A stretch of DNA of 64,000 bases. Source: Rheinheimera nanhaiensis E407-8 (GTDB lineage Bacteria; Pseudomonadota; Gammaproteobacteria; Enterobacterales; Alteromonadaceae). The stretch's first letter is position 1. Every line of letters begins with the position of its first letter. Of the stretch, positions 1 through 7,773 are shown piece by piece. The stretch covers positions 40,790-104,789 of the forward strand of contig NZ_BAFK01000016.1 in the NCBI RefSeq assembly GCF_000296695.1, given 5' to 3'. The notes beneath the pieces are model-generated. The model searched no databases. It was not told the DNA's origin and worked only from the letters and a program-made list of their open reading frames with translations. The translations under genes were made by a program, and so were the position numbers.

Positions 1-194
1 AAAGCGTGTGCCGCTGGCGCGCCAAACAAGAGCAGCAGCTTTGGCGTGAGCGTGGCCAAGGCATGACAGCAACCGAGCTTGCGCGCTTTATGCTACCGTT
101 TCAGCGTTTAACGTTGGCCAGCTGGCAACAGCTGCCCGCTATTGCTGATATGGTGGTTAGCCTGAACCAAAACCAGCAGCCAAGGCTGGCTTAA
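1..194 (+). CDS. C-terminal fragment of a D-glycerate 3-kinase-like P-loop kinase (5' end outside window)
   Basis: The window opens inside this gene; the reading frame is open from base 3 and stops at 192-194. The visible tail (RGQGMTATELARFMLPFQRL, then a Leu-Pro-Ala-Ile-Ala-Asp stretch near the end) resembles the C-terminus of the YggC/GLYK group of P-loop kinases, where a 'GxGM...V/A-x-F-x-x-x-Y/F-x-R-L' segment precedes the end. The P-loop lies upstream of the window, so the assignment rests on the tail alone. A TATAAT hexamer at 201-206, just after the stop, may serve the next gene. Confidence 0.5.
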   Translation, partial: SVCRWRAKQEQQLWRERGQGMTATELARFMLPFQRLTLASWQQLPAIADMVVSLNQNQQPRLA

Positions 195-240
195 AGTCGC
201 TATAATGGCCACCGATATTATCGCTGCTGACTAAAGCCTG

Positions 241-1335
241 ATGCGTACTTTGCTATCCCGCTTGCGGGAAGATTACCTGTTAATTGTGTTGCTGCTTCTG
301 CTGCCCGTGCTGTTATGGCTGCAGCCAACAGCGCCGGCGGGTATTGTTGCTTTAGTGGACTGGCATACCGTTACGGCACTGGCCGGCTTAATGCTGCTTA
401 GCCGGGCGCTGGAAGACAGCGGTTACTTAGCCCGCTTTGCTGCCTGGCTATTGCCGCGTTGCCATTCTGAGCGCCTGTTAGCGCTGCTGATGTTAGTGTT
501 TGCTGCCCTGCTGTCGGCCATTGTTACTAATGATGTGGCACTGTTTATATTGGTGCCAATCAGCCTGAGTATTGGCCGCCTCACAGGCCTTCCGGTGGGC
601 CGGCTGATTATTTTTCTGGCGCTGGCAGTCAATGCCGGCTCCAGCTTAACGCCGATTGGTAACCCGCAAAATTTGCTGCTGTGGCAGGCCTCCGGTTATA
701 GCTTCTGGCAATTTACCTTAATGATGGCGCCACTGGCGCTGAGTTTGTTGCTGGTAATTCTGCTATTAAGTGGCCTGGCATTTAGTAGTAAGCAGCTGAG
801 TATCAGAGTGCCGCATAATAACAGTAGCGATAACCGGCGTTTATTTGCCTGGTCGCTGGCCGGTTATCCGCTGTTTATCCTGGCGATGGAGTATCAGCTG
901 GCGCCTTTTGCCGCGCTGGTCATACTGCTGGCATATGGGGTGTGTCAGCGCACGGTAATCAGCGGTATCGACTGGTTGCTGCTGCTGGTATTTATGCTGA
1001 TGTTTATTGACCTTGGCTTACTGGCACAGATGCCGCTGATGCAGCAGCTAGCGGTGCAGCTGATGGCGCTGCCCAATGGTAGCTATAGCGGCTCGGCGCT
1101 GTTGTCGCAGCTTATTTCCAATGTACCGGCAGCGATTTTTCTGCAGCACTTTACCGCTGACTGGCGCGCGCTGAGCTGGGGCGTGAGTGTGGGCGGCTTT
1201 GGCCTGGCCATTGGCTCGCTGGCCAATTTAATTGCGCTTCGGCTAAGTAAACAGCCGGGCCTGTGGCGCGAGTTTCATTATTGGTCGCTGCCGGTATTTG
1301 CCGGCAGTTTATTGCTTGGCTGGCTGGTTTTGTAA
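241..1335 (+). CDS. ybiR: YbiR-family inner-membrane transporter (ArsB/NhaD, ion transporter superfamily)
   Basis: A 364-residue, very hydrophobic protein with about ten membrane segments. It carries the family signatures seen in E. coli YbiR: 'VDWHTVTALAGLMLL' near the N-terminus, 'TNDVALFILVPIS' about residues 98-110, and 'NAGSSLTPIGNPQNLLLW' about residues 130-147, the helix-hairpin substrate site typical of ArsB/SLC13-like anion transporters. The C-terminal half repeats the pattern with 'QLISNVPAAIFLQ' and 'GSLANLIALR'. Length matches YbiR (about 370 aa). The physiological substrate is not known. A TATAAT at 201-206 is a possible -10. The gene faces an opposite-strand gene across a structured repeat. 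Confidence 0.85.
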   Translation: MRTLLSRLREDYLLIVLLLLLPVLLWLQPTAPAGIVALVDWHTVTALAGLMLLSRALEDSGYLARFAAWLLPRCHSERLLALLMLVFAALLSAIVTNDVALFILVPISLSIGRLTGLPVGRLIIFLALAVNAGSSLTPIGNPQNLLLWQASGYSFWQFTLMMAPLALSLLLVILLLSGLAFSSKQLSIRVPHNNSSDNRRLFAWSLAGYPLFILAMEYQLAPFAALVILLAYGVCQRTVISGIDWLLLLVFMLMFIDLGLLAQMPLMQQLAVQLMALPNGSYSGSALLSQLISNVPAAIFLQHFTADWRALSWGVSVGGFGLAIGSLANLIALRLSKQPGLWREFHYWSLPVFAGSLLLGWLVL

Positions 1336-1355
1336 ACTGCATGCTGTACAAAAGC

Positions 1356-1447
1356 GGTTGCAATTCCCGCTATGCTCGCCACAGCAACTCGAGTTTACTG
1401 GCGTAAACTCTCAGACACTCTGTGACTGTGCTATCGGGATTCCAACC
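1356..1447. repeat. 92-nt structured dispersed element, copy 1 (variable paired stems around conserved arms)
   Basis: This element and the one at 28872-28963 share an identical 18-nt arm (1374-1391, GCTCGCCACAGCAACTCG) and an identical 15-nt arm (1410-1424, CTCAGACACTCTGTG). CACAG in the first arm can pair with CTGTG in the second. Outside them, 1356-1369 pairs imperfectly with 1435-1447 (GGTTGCAATTCCCG with CGGGATTCCAACC). Inside, GAGTTTAC (1391-1398) pairs perfectly with GTAAACTC (1403-1410). The outer and apical stems differ in sequence from the other copy while pairing is kept, which suggests a folded RNA or a palindromic repeat family. It lies between convergent genes. Confidence 0.7.
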
Positions 1448-1483
1448 TCACTTATGTTTAATCCAATACATCCAGGCAAAGCA

Positions 1484-2077
1484 TTACTCACTTTGCGCAA
1501 AATCTTCTGCCAGCGCTTCTAATTGCACTAACTCAGCACCTTTTAACCGTATTTTTTGCTGCAACCGGTAAATACCAAATACACAGGCTGGCGCTACAAT
1601 CAGGCTGTAAAACAGCAGTATGTTTAGTGGCGTATTTTCCAGCTGTAGCACATGCACTAGCCACAAGATCAACGTAAACAGCACCAGTGCGGCGCAGCTT
1701 AGCTGGGTATAACGGTAATAGCGCAAGCTTAGCTGGCAGGTTTTAACGCGAAAGCCTAGCAAGCCGCTGCTGCTCCAGTTGTCATAGGCCAATATCGGCC
1801 GGTGTACCTGCCAGCTGATATATGCCGTGCTTAATGCCCCCAGCGCCAAAAACAGCGCTGCTATGCCGCCCAGTAAGCCGGGCAGGTTAACCACTAGCCA
1901 TACTGCTGCAGCGGCCATAATCAGTGCGCCCAGCCATTCACCGTACATCAACAGTTTTTGCTCGCGCTGGCGCTGGCTGGCCTGGGCTAAATCCGCCGCA
2001 CTGGGCGGGGTTTCTTCGGCCACCGTTTGCTGCTGCCAGCTTTTGGCCAGCTTAGCAAAATCAAAATTATCGGCCAT
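1484..2077 (-). CDS. Membrane protein translationally coupled to an ECF sigma factor; putative anti-sigma partner
   Basis: A 197-residue protein with a soluble N-terminal 45 residues, a pair of membrane helices (about 48-90), a short basic/aromatic cytoplasmic or periplasmic stretch, then a second helix pair (about 125-170) and a charged tail. Its start overlaps the end of the sigma-factor gene by 11 bases, so the two are almost certainly co-translated. I recognise no named domain and no zinc-binding anti-sigma motif (HxxxCxxC). The coupling and the membrane topology suggest it holds the sigma factor at the membrane, but this is inference from position. Confidence 0.6.
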   Translation of the reverse strand: MADNFDFAKLAKSWQQQTVAEETPPSAADLAQASQRQREQKLLMYGEWLGALIMAAAAVWLVVNLPGLLGGIAALFLALGALSTAYISWQVHRPILAYDNWSSSGLLGFRVKTCQLSLRYYRYTQLSCAALVLFTLILWLVHVLQLENTPLNILLFYSLIVAPACVFGIYRLQQKIRLKGAELVQLEALAEDFAQSE

Positions 2078-2648
2078 TCTGCATTAACTCCATTAATTCG
2101 GTTTTGGCGCGGTTCAGCCGCACCCGCACTGCGCCGTGGCTGATCTGCAATATGGTTGCAATTTCTGGTGCATCTAAATCTTCCATCGCCAGTAATATCA
2201 CCTGGCGGTTGGCGGCCGATAAGCGCCGCACCGCCTGCATTAGTTGCTGGCTTTGCTGCGCCTCGCCCAACTGCTCGGACGGGCAGTTATCCAGTAGCTG
2301 CTGCTGGATATCGTCATCCAGTGGTTGCCATTTATGCCGCTGTGCGCGGGCAATATGATCAACTGTCACGTTATGCACTATGCGAAATAAATACGCCCGT
2401 GGTAGCTCTGCTGCCTGTAAGCGTTCAGCTGCCTGATGCAGGGCGAGGAAAATATCCTGCTTTAAATCCTGCCGTGCTGCCGGGTCGGCTTCATTGGCCA
2501 ATAGGCTGCGGCTTATCGCGCCCTGATGCTGCTGCCATAGCTGTAACACAAACTCGGTAGCGCTTTGGCTGTTATTGCTTCCTGTGATCAAACCCTGCTG
2601 CCTTGCTGTTAAGTGCGGTGTCTGGCTATGCCGCTGTTTATTGCGCAT
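2067..2648 (-). CDS. ECF-family RNA polymerase sigma factor
   Basis: The protein has the two ECF regions. Region 2 includes 'DLKQDIFLALHQAAERL' and 'RAYLFRIVHNVTVDHIARAQ', the -10 recognition helix. Region 4 is a C-terminal helix-turn-helix with 'APEIATILQISHGAVRVRLN', which contacts the -35 element. The frame can be extended to a TTG at 2687, but the ATG at 2648 is the first conventional start, giving 193 residues. It diverges from a secreted amidohydrolase, and the downstream membrane protein is the likely regulator. The target regulon cannot be read from the sequence. Confidence 0.88.
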   Translation of the reverse strand: MRNKQRHSQTPHLTARQQGLITGSNNSQSATEFVLQLWQQHQGAISRSLLANEADPAARQDLKQDIFLALHQAAERLQAAELPRAYLFRIVHNVTVDHIARAQRHKWQPLDDDIQQQLLDNCPSEQLGEAQQSQQLMQAVRRLSAANRQVILLAMEDLDAPEIATILQISHGAVRVRLNRAKTELMELMQNGR

Positions 2649-2766
2649 ACCCGTTAAGTCTGTTGCTGGCTGCCAAGTGTTACACAAAAAAATAAAAAAA
2701 TATTCTGTAACAGCTAAAGAAATTTCAACGACTTAACTTGCAACAACAGAACAAAACCGGAGCCAT

Positions 2767-4221
2767 ATGATGAAAAAAGAATTTACCTTAACCGTTATTG
2801 CCGCGCTGTTGAGTGTGTCGGCAAGCGCACAACAGCCAGCACAGCACACCGTGCTGTACCACAACGCGACCTTGCTTAACCCGGCCACCGAGCAACAGCT
2901 GACCGATGGCTGGCTACTGGTGGAAGATGGCCGTATTACACAAATAGGCCAGCAGCAGGGTACTGCCGTATTGCCTGAGGCATCAAAGACGGTTGATTTA
3001 CAGGACCATTACCTGATGCCGGGTCTGATTGATGTACACCTGCACCTGACCGCCGGGCCAATGCGGGTTGAAATGCAGCAAGGTAAACCGGTAATTACCT
3101 TAAAAGGCCACAGTGAACTAACCCGTTACCATGCCATTACTACACTGGCCACCGGTGTGACCACAGCCTTTAGCCCGGCGGGTGAAACCGAGGCTAATGC
3201 TGAATATGTCCGCCAGCAGCAGGCTGGTAACTGGCCAGGCCCTAAATTGACCTATGCCGGTTTTGTATTTGAGCCCACGCCGATACTGGGTGGCTCGGTG
3301 TATCCAAAAACTGAAGCCGACTGGCAAGCCGAAATAGCCCAGCAAAAAGCGTTGGGCGCACAATACATAAAACTTTATCAGGGCTTGAGCAAAGACGAAG
3401 TAGCGATGGGGGTTCGCTTAGCGCACGCTGCCGGGCTGAAAGCCATAGCGCATCTGGATGCTGTTAGCTGGCAGTATGCCGCCGATTTGGGTATTGATGC
3501 GCTAACCCATGCGCTGCCCACCAGCGCCGAGCTGTTAACCGGCGAGGGCAAGGCGGCTTATCTGGCCGAGCGTAAAAATCCGCACAGCGGCCGCTTTACC
3601 TATAGCTGGTTTAAGCATGTTGATTATGACAGTGCCCCTATGCAGCGGTTGCTCGTTACGCTGACGCAGCAGCAAACCCGGCTTGATTTAACACTGGTGG
3701 CGAACGAGATGATTTACTTCGCCCGCGAGCTGGAAACCTTATATCCGGAGCCGGATATGTGGGTGTTTCACCCGCAAATGCGCAAAGGTTGGCGCACTAC
3801 CCTGGCAGCACCCAGTTATGACTGGACGGCTGAAGAGGTAACCACCGCCAAACAGCAAATGCCAAAAGTGCAGCAATTGCTTAAGCGGTTGTATGACGCT
3901 GGTGTGCCACTGGCGATTGGTACCGACAGCGTGGCCAGCGGGCCGTTTTATCTGCGCGAGTTGCAACTTAGCCAGGCGGCCGGCCTGACCAACTGGCAGG
4001 TGTTGCAACTGGCGACGGTAGGCGGTGCCCGCCATCTGGATTTGCCCGATACCGGCCAGCTGGCCGCAGGCTTTGTTGCCGATTTTATCGTGCTGTCGTC
4101 TAACCCGGTTAACGATCTGAGTGCCCTATCCAGCGTGCATACCGTGGTACAGCAAGGCAAAGCCCATCCTGTTGCGGCGCTTAAAGCTGAGCTGGACAAG
4201 CTGAGTAACACTGAACTGTAA
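2767..4221 (+). CDS. Secreted metal-dependent amidohydrolase (imidazolonepropionase/prolidase-like)
   Basis: A 484-residue protein with a clear signal peptide ending near Ala-Ser-Ala/Gln-Gln (about residue 21). The amidohydrolase-superfamily TIM barrel shows the HxH metal motif in 'GLIDVHLHLT' (about residues 90-99), a candidate bridging Lys in 'QYIKLYQ', a His in 'KAIAHLDA', and the catalytic Asp in 'LAIGTDSVASG' (about 379-389). The C-terminal 'VADFIVLSSNPVNDL' is the second half of the small beta-sandwich. Periplasmic members of this group cleave acyl-amino acids or dipeptides; the substrate here is unknown. The start has a GGAG ribosome site at 2759-2762. Confidence 0.85.
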   Translation: MMKKEFTLTVIAALLSVSASAQQPAQHTVLYHNATLLNPATEQQLTDGWLLVEDGRITQIGQQQGTAVLPEASKTVDLQDHYLMPGLIDVHLHLTAGPMRVEMQQGKPVITLKGHSELTRYHAITTLATGVTTAFSPAGETEANAEYVRQQQAGNWPGPKLTYAGFVFEPTPILGGSVYPKTEADWQAEIAQQKALGAQYIKLYQGLSKDEVAMGVRLAHAAGLKAIAHLDAVSWQYAADLGIDALTHALPTSAELLTGEGKAAYLAERKNPHSGRFTYSWFKHVDYDSAPMQRLLVTLTQQQTRLDLTLVANEMIYFARELETLYPEPDMWVFHPQMRKGWRTTLAAPSYDWTAEEVTTAKQQMPKVQQLLKRLYDAGVPLAIGTDSVASGPFYLRELQLSQAAGLTNWQVLQLATVGGARHLDLPDTGQLAAGFVADFIVLSSNPVNDLSALSSVHTVVQQGKAHPVAALKAELDKLSNTEL

Positions 4222-4262
4222 ATCTAAACTCAAAACACTTTAAACCCTGCGAGGAAAGAACT

Positions 4263-4418
4263 ATGGAAACCTTACAACAGTTAATAACGCCCTTTACTAC
4301 CGCCTGGCAGCAGGCCGATAGCCACCAATTAGCTTCTTTCGGCATCTTCTTTGCTGCCATGTGGCTGATTGCGATGGTAATTGAAGCTGCCGTAAAAAAA
4401 GCCACTAAGGAGGACTAA
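4263..4418 (+). CDS. Small membrane protein, paralogue of the N-terminal half of the next gene
   Basis: A 51-residue ORF opening METLQQLITPF and ending KKATKED, with one predicted helix (about residues 24-43). It is preceded by GAGGAAAG at 4251-4258. The next gene opens METLNQFIAAM, and both share a 'WQQAD' followed by 'FGxxFFAxW' with the same spacing. The two therefore look like a tandem duplication in which this copy lacks the second helix. Its stop lies 3 bases before the next start, and its last codons carry that gene's AAGGAGG ribosome site. Confidence 0.7.
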   Translation: METLQQLITPFTTAWQQADSHQLASFGIFFAAMWLIAMVIEAAVKKATKED

Positions 4419-4421
4419 CAG

Positions 4422-4700
4422 ATGGAAACGTTAAACCAATTTATTGCCGCCATGAGCAGTGCCTGGCAACAGGCCGATGCAGTGTTTTTAGTCGGCTTTG
4501 GGGTGTTGTTTTTCGCGGTGTGGTTTTTACCCAGCTTGCTGGCACTGGCGTTTAACCGCCAGCACCTGGGCAAAATTGCGCTGCTGAATATTCCGGCCGG
4601 TTTGTCCTGGGTTGCCTGGCTGGCGCTGTTGGTATGGGCGGTAACCGGTAAACTCAGTAACAAACTGGCGGCAAAGGCGCGGTTAAAGCCGGTACTGTAA
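4422..4700 (+). CDS. Small membrane protein of the superinfection-immunity (Imm_superinfect) type
   Basis: A 92-residue protein with two membrane helices. The segment 'FLPSLLALAFNRQHL' followed by 'LLNIPAGLSWVAWLALLVWAV' matches the pattern of the family named after phage T4 Imm (a Pro-Ser in helix 1, a basic turn, then LLN-x-x-x-G-x-x-W-x-x-W-x-x-x-L-x-W-A). In bacterial chromosomes this fold is common and usually of unknown function, so antiphage activity is not implied. An AAGGAGG at 4407-4413 precedes the start. The short paralogue upstream suggests a co-expressed pair. Confidence 0.75.
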   Translation: METLNQFIAAMSSAWQQADAVFLVGFGVLFFAVWFLPSLLALAFNRQHLGKIALLNIPAGLSWVAWLALLVWAVTGKLSNKLAAKARLKPVL

Positions 4701-4710
4701 CCACATACTG

Positions 4711-5817
4711 TTACAGGGCGACACTGTCGCCCTCATTTAAAATCAGTAGCGGCACCTGGCTATTCAGGTGCTGCTGCATATGCAGCAAACGCAGCAGTGG
4801 CGAGTGCGAGCTGATATCACCCATCTGCCAGCTGGCATTACCATAGCCCCAGGGGATCATCACCTTGCAGCCCAATTCCTCTGCCGCCACTAACGCATCT
4901 TCCGGCGTAGTATGCACATAGCGGTACCAATCTGGCTGCTTGTCACTGTGGTAAGACGCTATCGGCAACAGGCAGATATCAATATCGCCATAACGCTGCT
5001 GAATATCCTTAAAGTGGTTGGAATAGCCAGTATCGCCAGCGAAAAACAAGGTTTTGCCATTCTGCTGCAATAGCCAGCCGCCCCACAGTGCTTTGTTGTC
5101 GTCATCAAACAGCTTGCGGTTGTTAAAGTGATGCGCCGGTACCAGATGTAGGCTTAACTCACCGCGTTCACTTTGGCTGTACCAGGCTTTTTCAATAATT
5201 TGATAGCCGCCTTGGGGCATATAGTCAGCCATGCCCAGTGGCAGATAATAGGTGGCGCCGGTGCCTATTTGTGCAATGCTGGCATGGCTGAAATGATCAT
5301 AATGCAGATGCGAATACAGCACAGCATCGGTGGCCGCCAGTTTTTCGGCGCTCAGTTTGGGTGTATAGGGCCTTCTGATAATACCTACCAGATGCTGCGC
5401 CCAGTTTACCGGCCAGTCAAACTGGCCAAATACCGGATCAAATAGCAGTTGCTGGCCATCCGGCGTGTTAACTAAGAAGCTGGCATGCCCCAGCCACTGC
5501 AGGTTAAAACCGGTAGCGAGCTCTGGTGACTGCTGCGAGCCGGTATACTGGCAATTCTGGCCATGCTGTTGGCAGCTGACATCAGCATGGGCCGGATAGC
5601 AATCATGCTCGCAGCTTGCCGGGTAGGCAGGCCAACCCTGCTGTGGGCGCTAAAGGTTATGAAAGCGGCCAGCGAGTTCGCCGTCGGCAAAGCGTTTAAT
5701 AACGGCCTGCTCACCGATCTGCTGCTTAATGTGGTTTGGGCTGCTGCATGAGGATAAAAACACGGTGCTGCATAACAGCACCGTGATTGCTGAAAACCTG
5801 CAACGGCTATCAGGCAT
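4711..5817 (-). pseudogene. Metallo-beta-lactamase-fold lipoprotein (RomA/NAPE-PLD-like), interrupted by an in-frame TAG
   Basis: One reading frame runs from an ATG at 5817 to the stop at 4711-4713 except for a TAG at 5650-5652. The first 55 residues are a lipoprotein signal (lipobox Leu-Ser-Ser-Cys) followed by a stretch ending GELAGRFHNL, like the start of RomA-type hydrolases. After the TAG the same frame gives 'LQWLGHASFLVNTPDG', 'LLFDPVFGQ' and the metal motif SHLHYDHF, then HAFN/GDTGYS-type motifs and a complete C-terminus. No conventional start codon exists between the TAG and a GTG at 5322, which lies inside the metal-binding region. It is therefore probably a pseudogene, unless the stop is suppressed or is a sequencing error. 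Confidence 0.75.
5756..5785 (-). terminator. Intrinsic terminator of the KfrA-like gene, lying inside the lipoprotein signal-peptide codons
   Basis: CACGGTGCTG (5761-5770) and CAGCACCGTG (5776-5785) form a perfect 10-bp stem with a 5-nt loop. On the minus strand the stem is followed by TTTTT (5760-5756). It sits 25 bases after the stop of the coiled-coil gene and within the first 20 codons of the interrupted lipoprotein gene. Confidence 0.85.
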
Positions 5818-7606
5818 CGGACAATTTACTGAGCTTTTTCTCCAGCTTTTCAATTTTTTCCTGTGCCTGTTCGCGGTAGCGGGTTAAGCGTTCTATCGTG
5901 GCTGCAGCGTTATCTTTTACAAAGCTAACTTGCTGTTCCAGTTGTGATTTTTGCTTTTTAAGTTTGTCCTGCTCCAGCTGCATATCGGCGACCATATCAC
6001 GCTGTTGCTGTAGCTCTTCGCGCAGCTGGCGGATAACTTCACGTTGCTCAGCCTGATGGCCGGCAGTGATAGCGCTTTGCTCCTTTAACATGGCGTTATT
6101 GGCGCGCAATTGCTCCAGTGTGGCCTGGATATCCTGCGAGTCGTCAATTTCGGTGCTTTGCGCTTTTTGCATCGCATCTAACTGCTGCTCAGCTTTAAGG
6201 GCATTGTCGCGCTGTACTTCGGCATCGCGCTGGCTGTGGTCTAACTGTTTGGTCAGCTCGCTTAGCTGCTTGCTCAGGGTGTCAACTTCTTTCTCTAAGC
6301 GGGCGATGGTTTCCTGCGCGGCCTGTTGCTGTGCGTCATCAACTACCACTTCAACCGGGGCTTCGCCCTGTGGTATTTGCTCCAGCTTAGCCTGCAGTTG
6401 CTCTCGCTCGGCTTGCAGTTTTTCGGCCTGCTGCTGCGCCTGCGTTAATTGCTGTTGCACTTCAGTGAGTTGTTGCAGGGCCTTATCACGTTCTTCCGCC
6501 AGCGCCGCTTGTGCGGCTACCAGGGCGGCCTGATCGGCGGCCTTGCCACCTTGCTCCTGCACCGAATTTTGCAACTGCTCCAGTTGCGCCTGCAGTCGCT
6601 TATTTAACGCCACTGCCTGGGTTTCAGTTTTAGTGGCTTGTTGTAACTTGGTTTCAAACTCATCCAGCATGGCCTGCAGTTCAGTCACGTCATGCTCGCG
6701 GGTTTGTAAGTCTTGCAGGGCTTTTTTCGAGGCTTGTTGTGCGGCGGCCAATTCGGCTTTAACACTGGCTTCAGATTGCTGTAATGCACTCAGTTGCTGC
6801 TCGGCAGCTTGCGCCTTGGCTAACTGCTCTTTCAACGGTTCCAGCTCTTGCTCTGCTGCCGCCAACTCGTCTTGTAGCTGCTGTAATTTTTGCTGGTGTA
6901 ACTGCTGCTCGTTTTGCAGTTGCTCTTCCAGCTCATCCTGGGTTTGTTGCGCGCTGATCAGTTTTAACTGAATTTGCTCCGCCTGCTGCTTAGCTTGCTC
7001 TGCCTCTTGCCGGGCGGCAGCCAGCTGCTGCTGTGCACTCTCCAGCTCGCTTTGTTTGCTATGCAGTTGTTGTGTTGTGCTGTCGAGCGTTTCTTGCAAC
7101 TGTGCCAGTTGCTGCTCGGTATCAGCCAGGGTTTTTTGCTGGCTTTGGCTTAATTTAACGGCCTGGTCGCGCTCTTCCGTTAAGGCGGCGTACTTTTCTG
7201 CCTGGGTGGAAAGCTGCTGTTGCTGCTGCGCCAGGCTGATTTCCAGCTCGGTTTTACGTTGTTGTAACTGTTCAACTTCAAGTTGCAGTTCGCGGTTGTG
7301 CTCGGCGGCTAATACTTCGGCCTGCATGGCTTGTTGTAACTGCTGGTTAAGCTGGTCGGTCAGCTTTTTAGCATGCTTTTCAGCCTCGTTCTGAAACGCA
7401 GTGATAAAGTCGGCACTGAACATACTGTCCCCCGTTACTTCGGCTGGCGCCGGTGCGCGGTTTGCCTGCTCGTTACGCCACTTTTGATAGTGTACAACCA
7501 GACTGGCCTGTGCGCCGGGTACTTTTGAAATTAAATAATCTAATGAAACGGGCTTGCCGGTCTTGTGCAACTCATCACAGATTTTTTTAACTTCACTATA
7601 TTGCAT
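5810..7606 (-). CDS. KfrA-like DNA-binding protein with a very long coiled coil
   Basis: A 598-residue protein. Residues 1-55 match the KfrA N-terminal winged-helix-type domain (YSEVKKICDELHKTGKPVSL, then 'VPGAQASLVVHYQKWRNEQ'). After a Pro/Ala linker, residues about 75-595 are one almost uninterrupted Gln/Ala/Glu-rich coiled coil. KfrA of IncP plasmids is a repressor and filament-forming nucleoid-associated protein that aids plasmid stability; a chromosomal homologue would presumably organise DNA or act as a local regulator. The bases encoding the coil give several long Ser/Cys-rich ORFs on the other strand, which are shadows. A strong terminator follows. Confidence 0.8.
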   Translation of the reverse strand: MQYSEVKKICDELHKTGKPVSLDYLISKVPGAQASLVVHYQKWRNEQANRAPAPAEVTGDSMFSADFITAFQNEAEKHAKKLTDQLNQQLQQAMQAEVLAAEHNRELQLEVEQLQQRKTELEISLAQQQQQLSTQAEKYAALTEERDQAVKLSQSQQKTLADTEQQLAQLQETLDSTTQQLHSKQSELESAQQQLAAARQEAEQAKQQAEQIQLKLISAQQTQDELEEQLQNEQQLHQQKLQQLQDELAAAEQELEPLKEQLAKAQAAEQQLSALQQSEASVKAELAAAQQASKKALQDLQTREHDVTELQAMLDEFETKLQQATKTETQAVALNKRLQAQLEQLQNSVQEQGGKAADQAALVAAQAALAEERDKALQQLTEVQQQLTQAQQQAEKLQAEREQLQAKLEQIPQGEAPVEVVVDDAQQQAAQETIARLEKEVDTLSKQLSELTKQLDHSQRDAEVQRDNALKAEQQLDAMQKAQSTEIDDSQDIQATLEQLRANNAMLKEQSAITAGHQAEQREVIRQLREELQQQRDMVADMQLEQDKLKKQKSQLEQQVSFVKDNAAATIERLTRYREQAQEKIEKLEKKLSKLSDA

Positions 7607-7773
7607 CGTAATTTATCCAACTGACGTGGGTGAAAATACCAGAGCTTAACGGGTGTAACCGAATCGCCATTTTAAGCACTTTTGGCCTAAAGCCAAATTT
7701 TAATTACATTTTCTTTGCATCTTACCGCAGTGGCAGCTAAATTACTGTATAAATGAACAGTTAAGGCGGTGCC

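Noticed and set aside
5472..5714. Alternative-frame ORF over the amber codon, as evidence of a frameshift rather than a nonsense change
   Set aside because: Its translation has no resemblance to the hydrolase family; both intact parts of the hydrolase lie in one frame on either side of the TAG, so no frameshift is needed.
6066..7394. Long plus-strand Ser/Cys-rich ORFs
   Set aside because: They are mirror images of the Gln/Ala/Glu codons of the KfrA-like coiled coil on the minus strand; low complexity and no start context.
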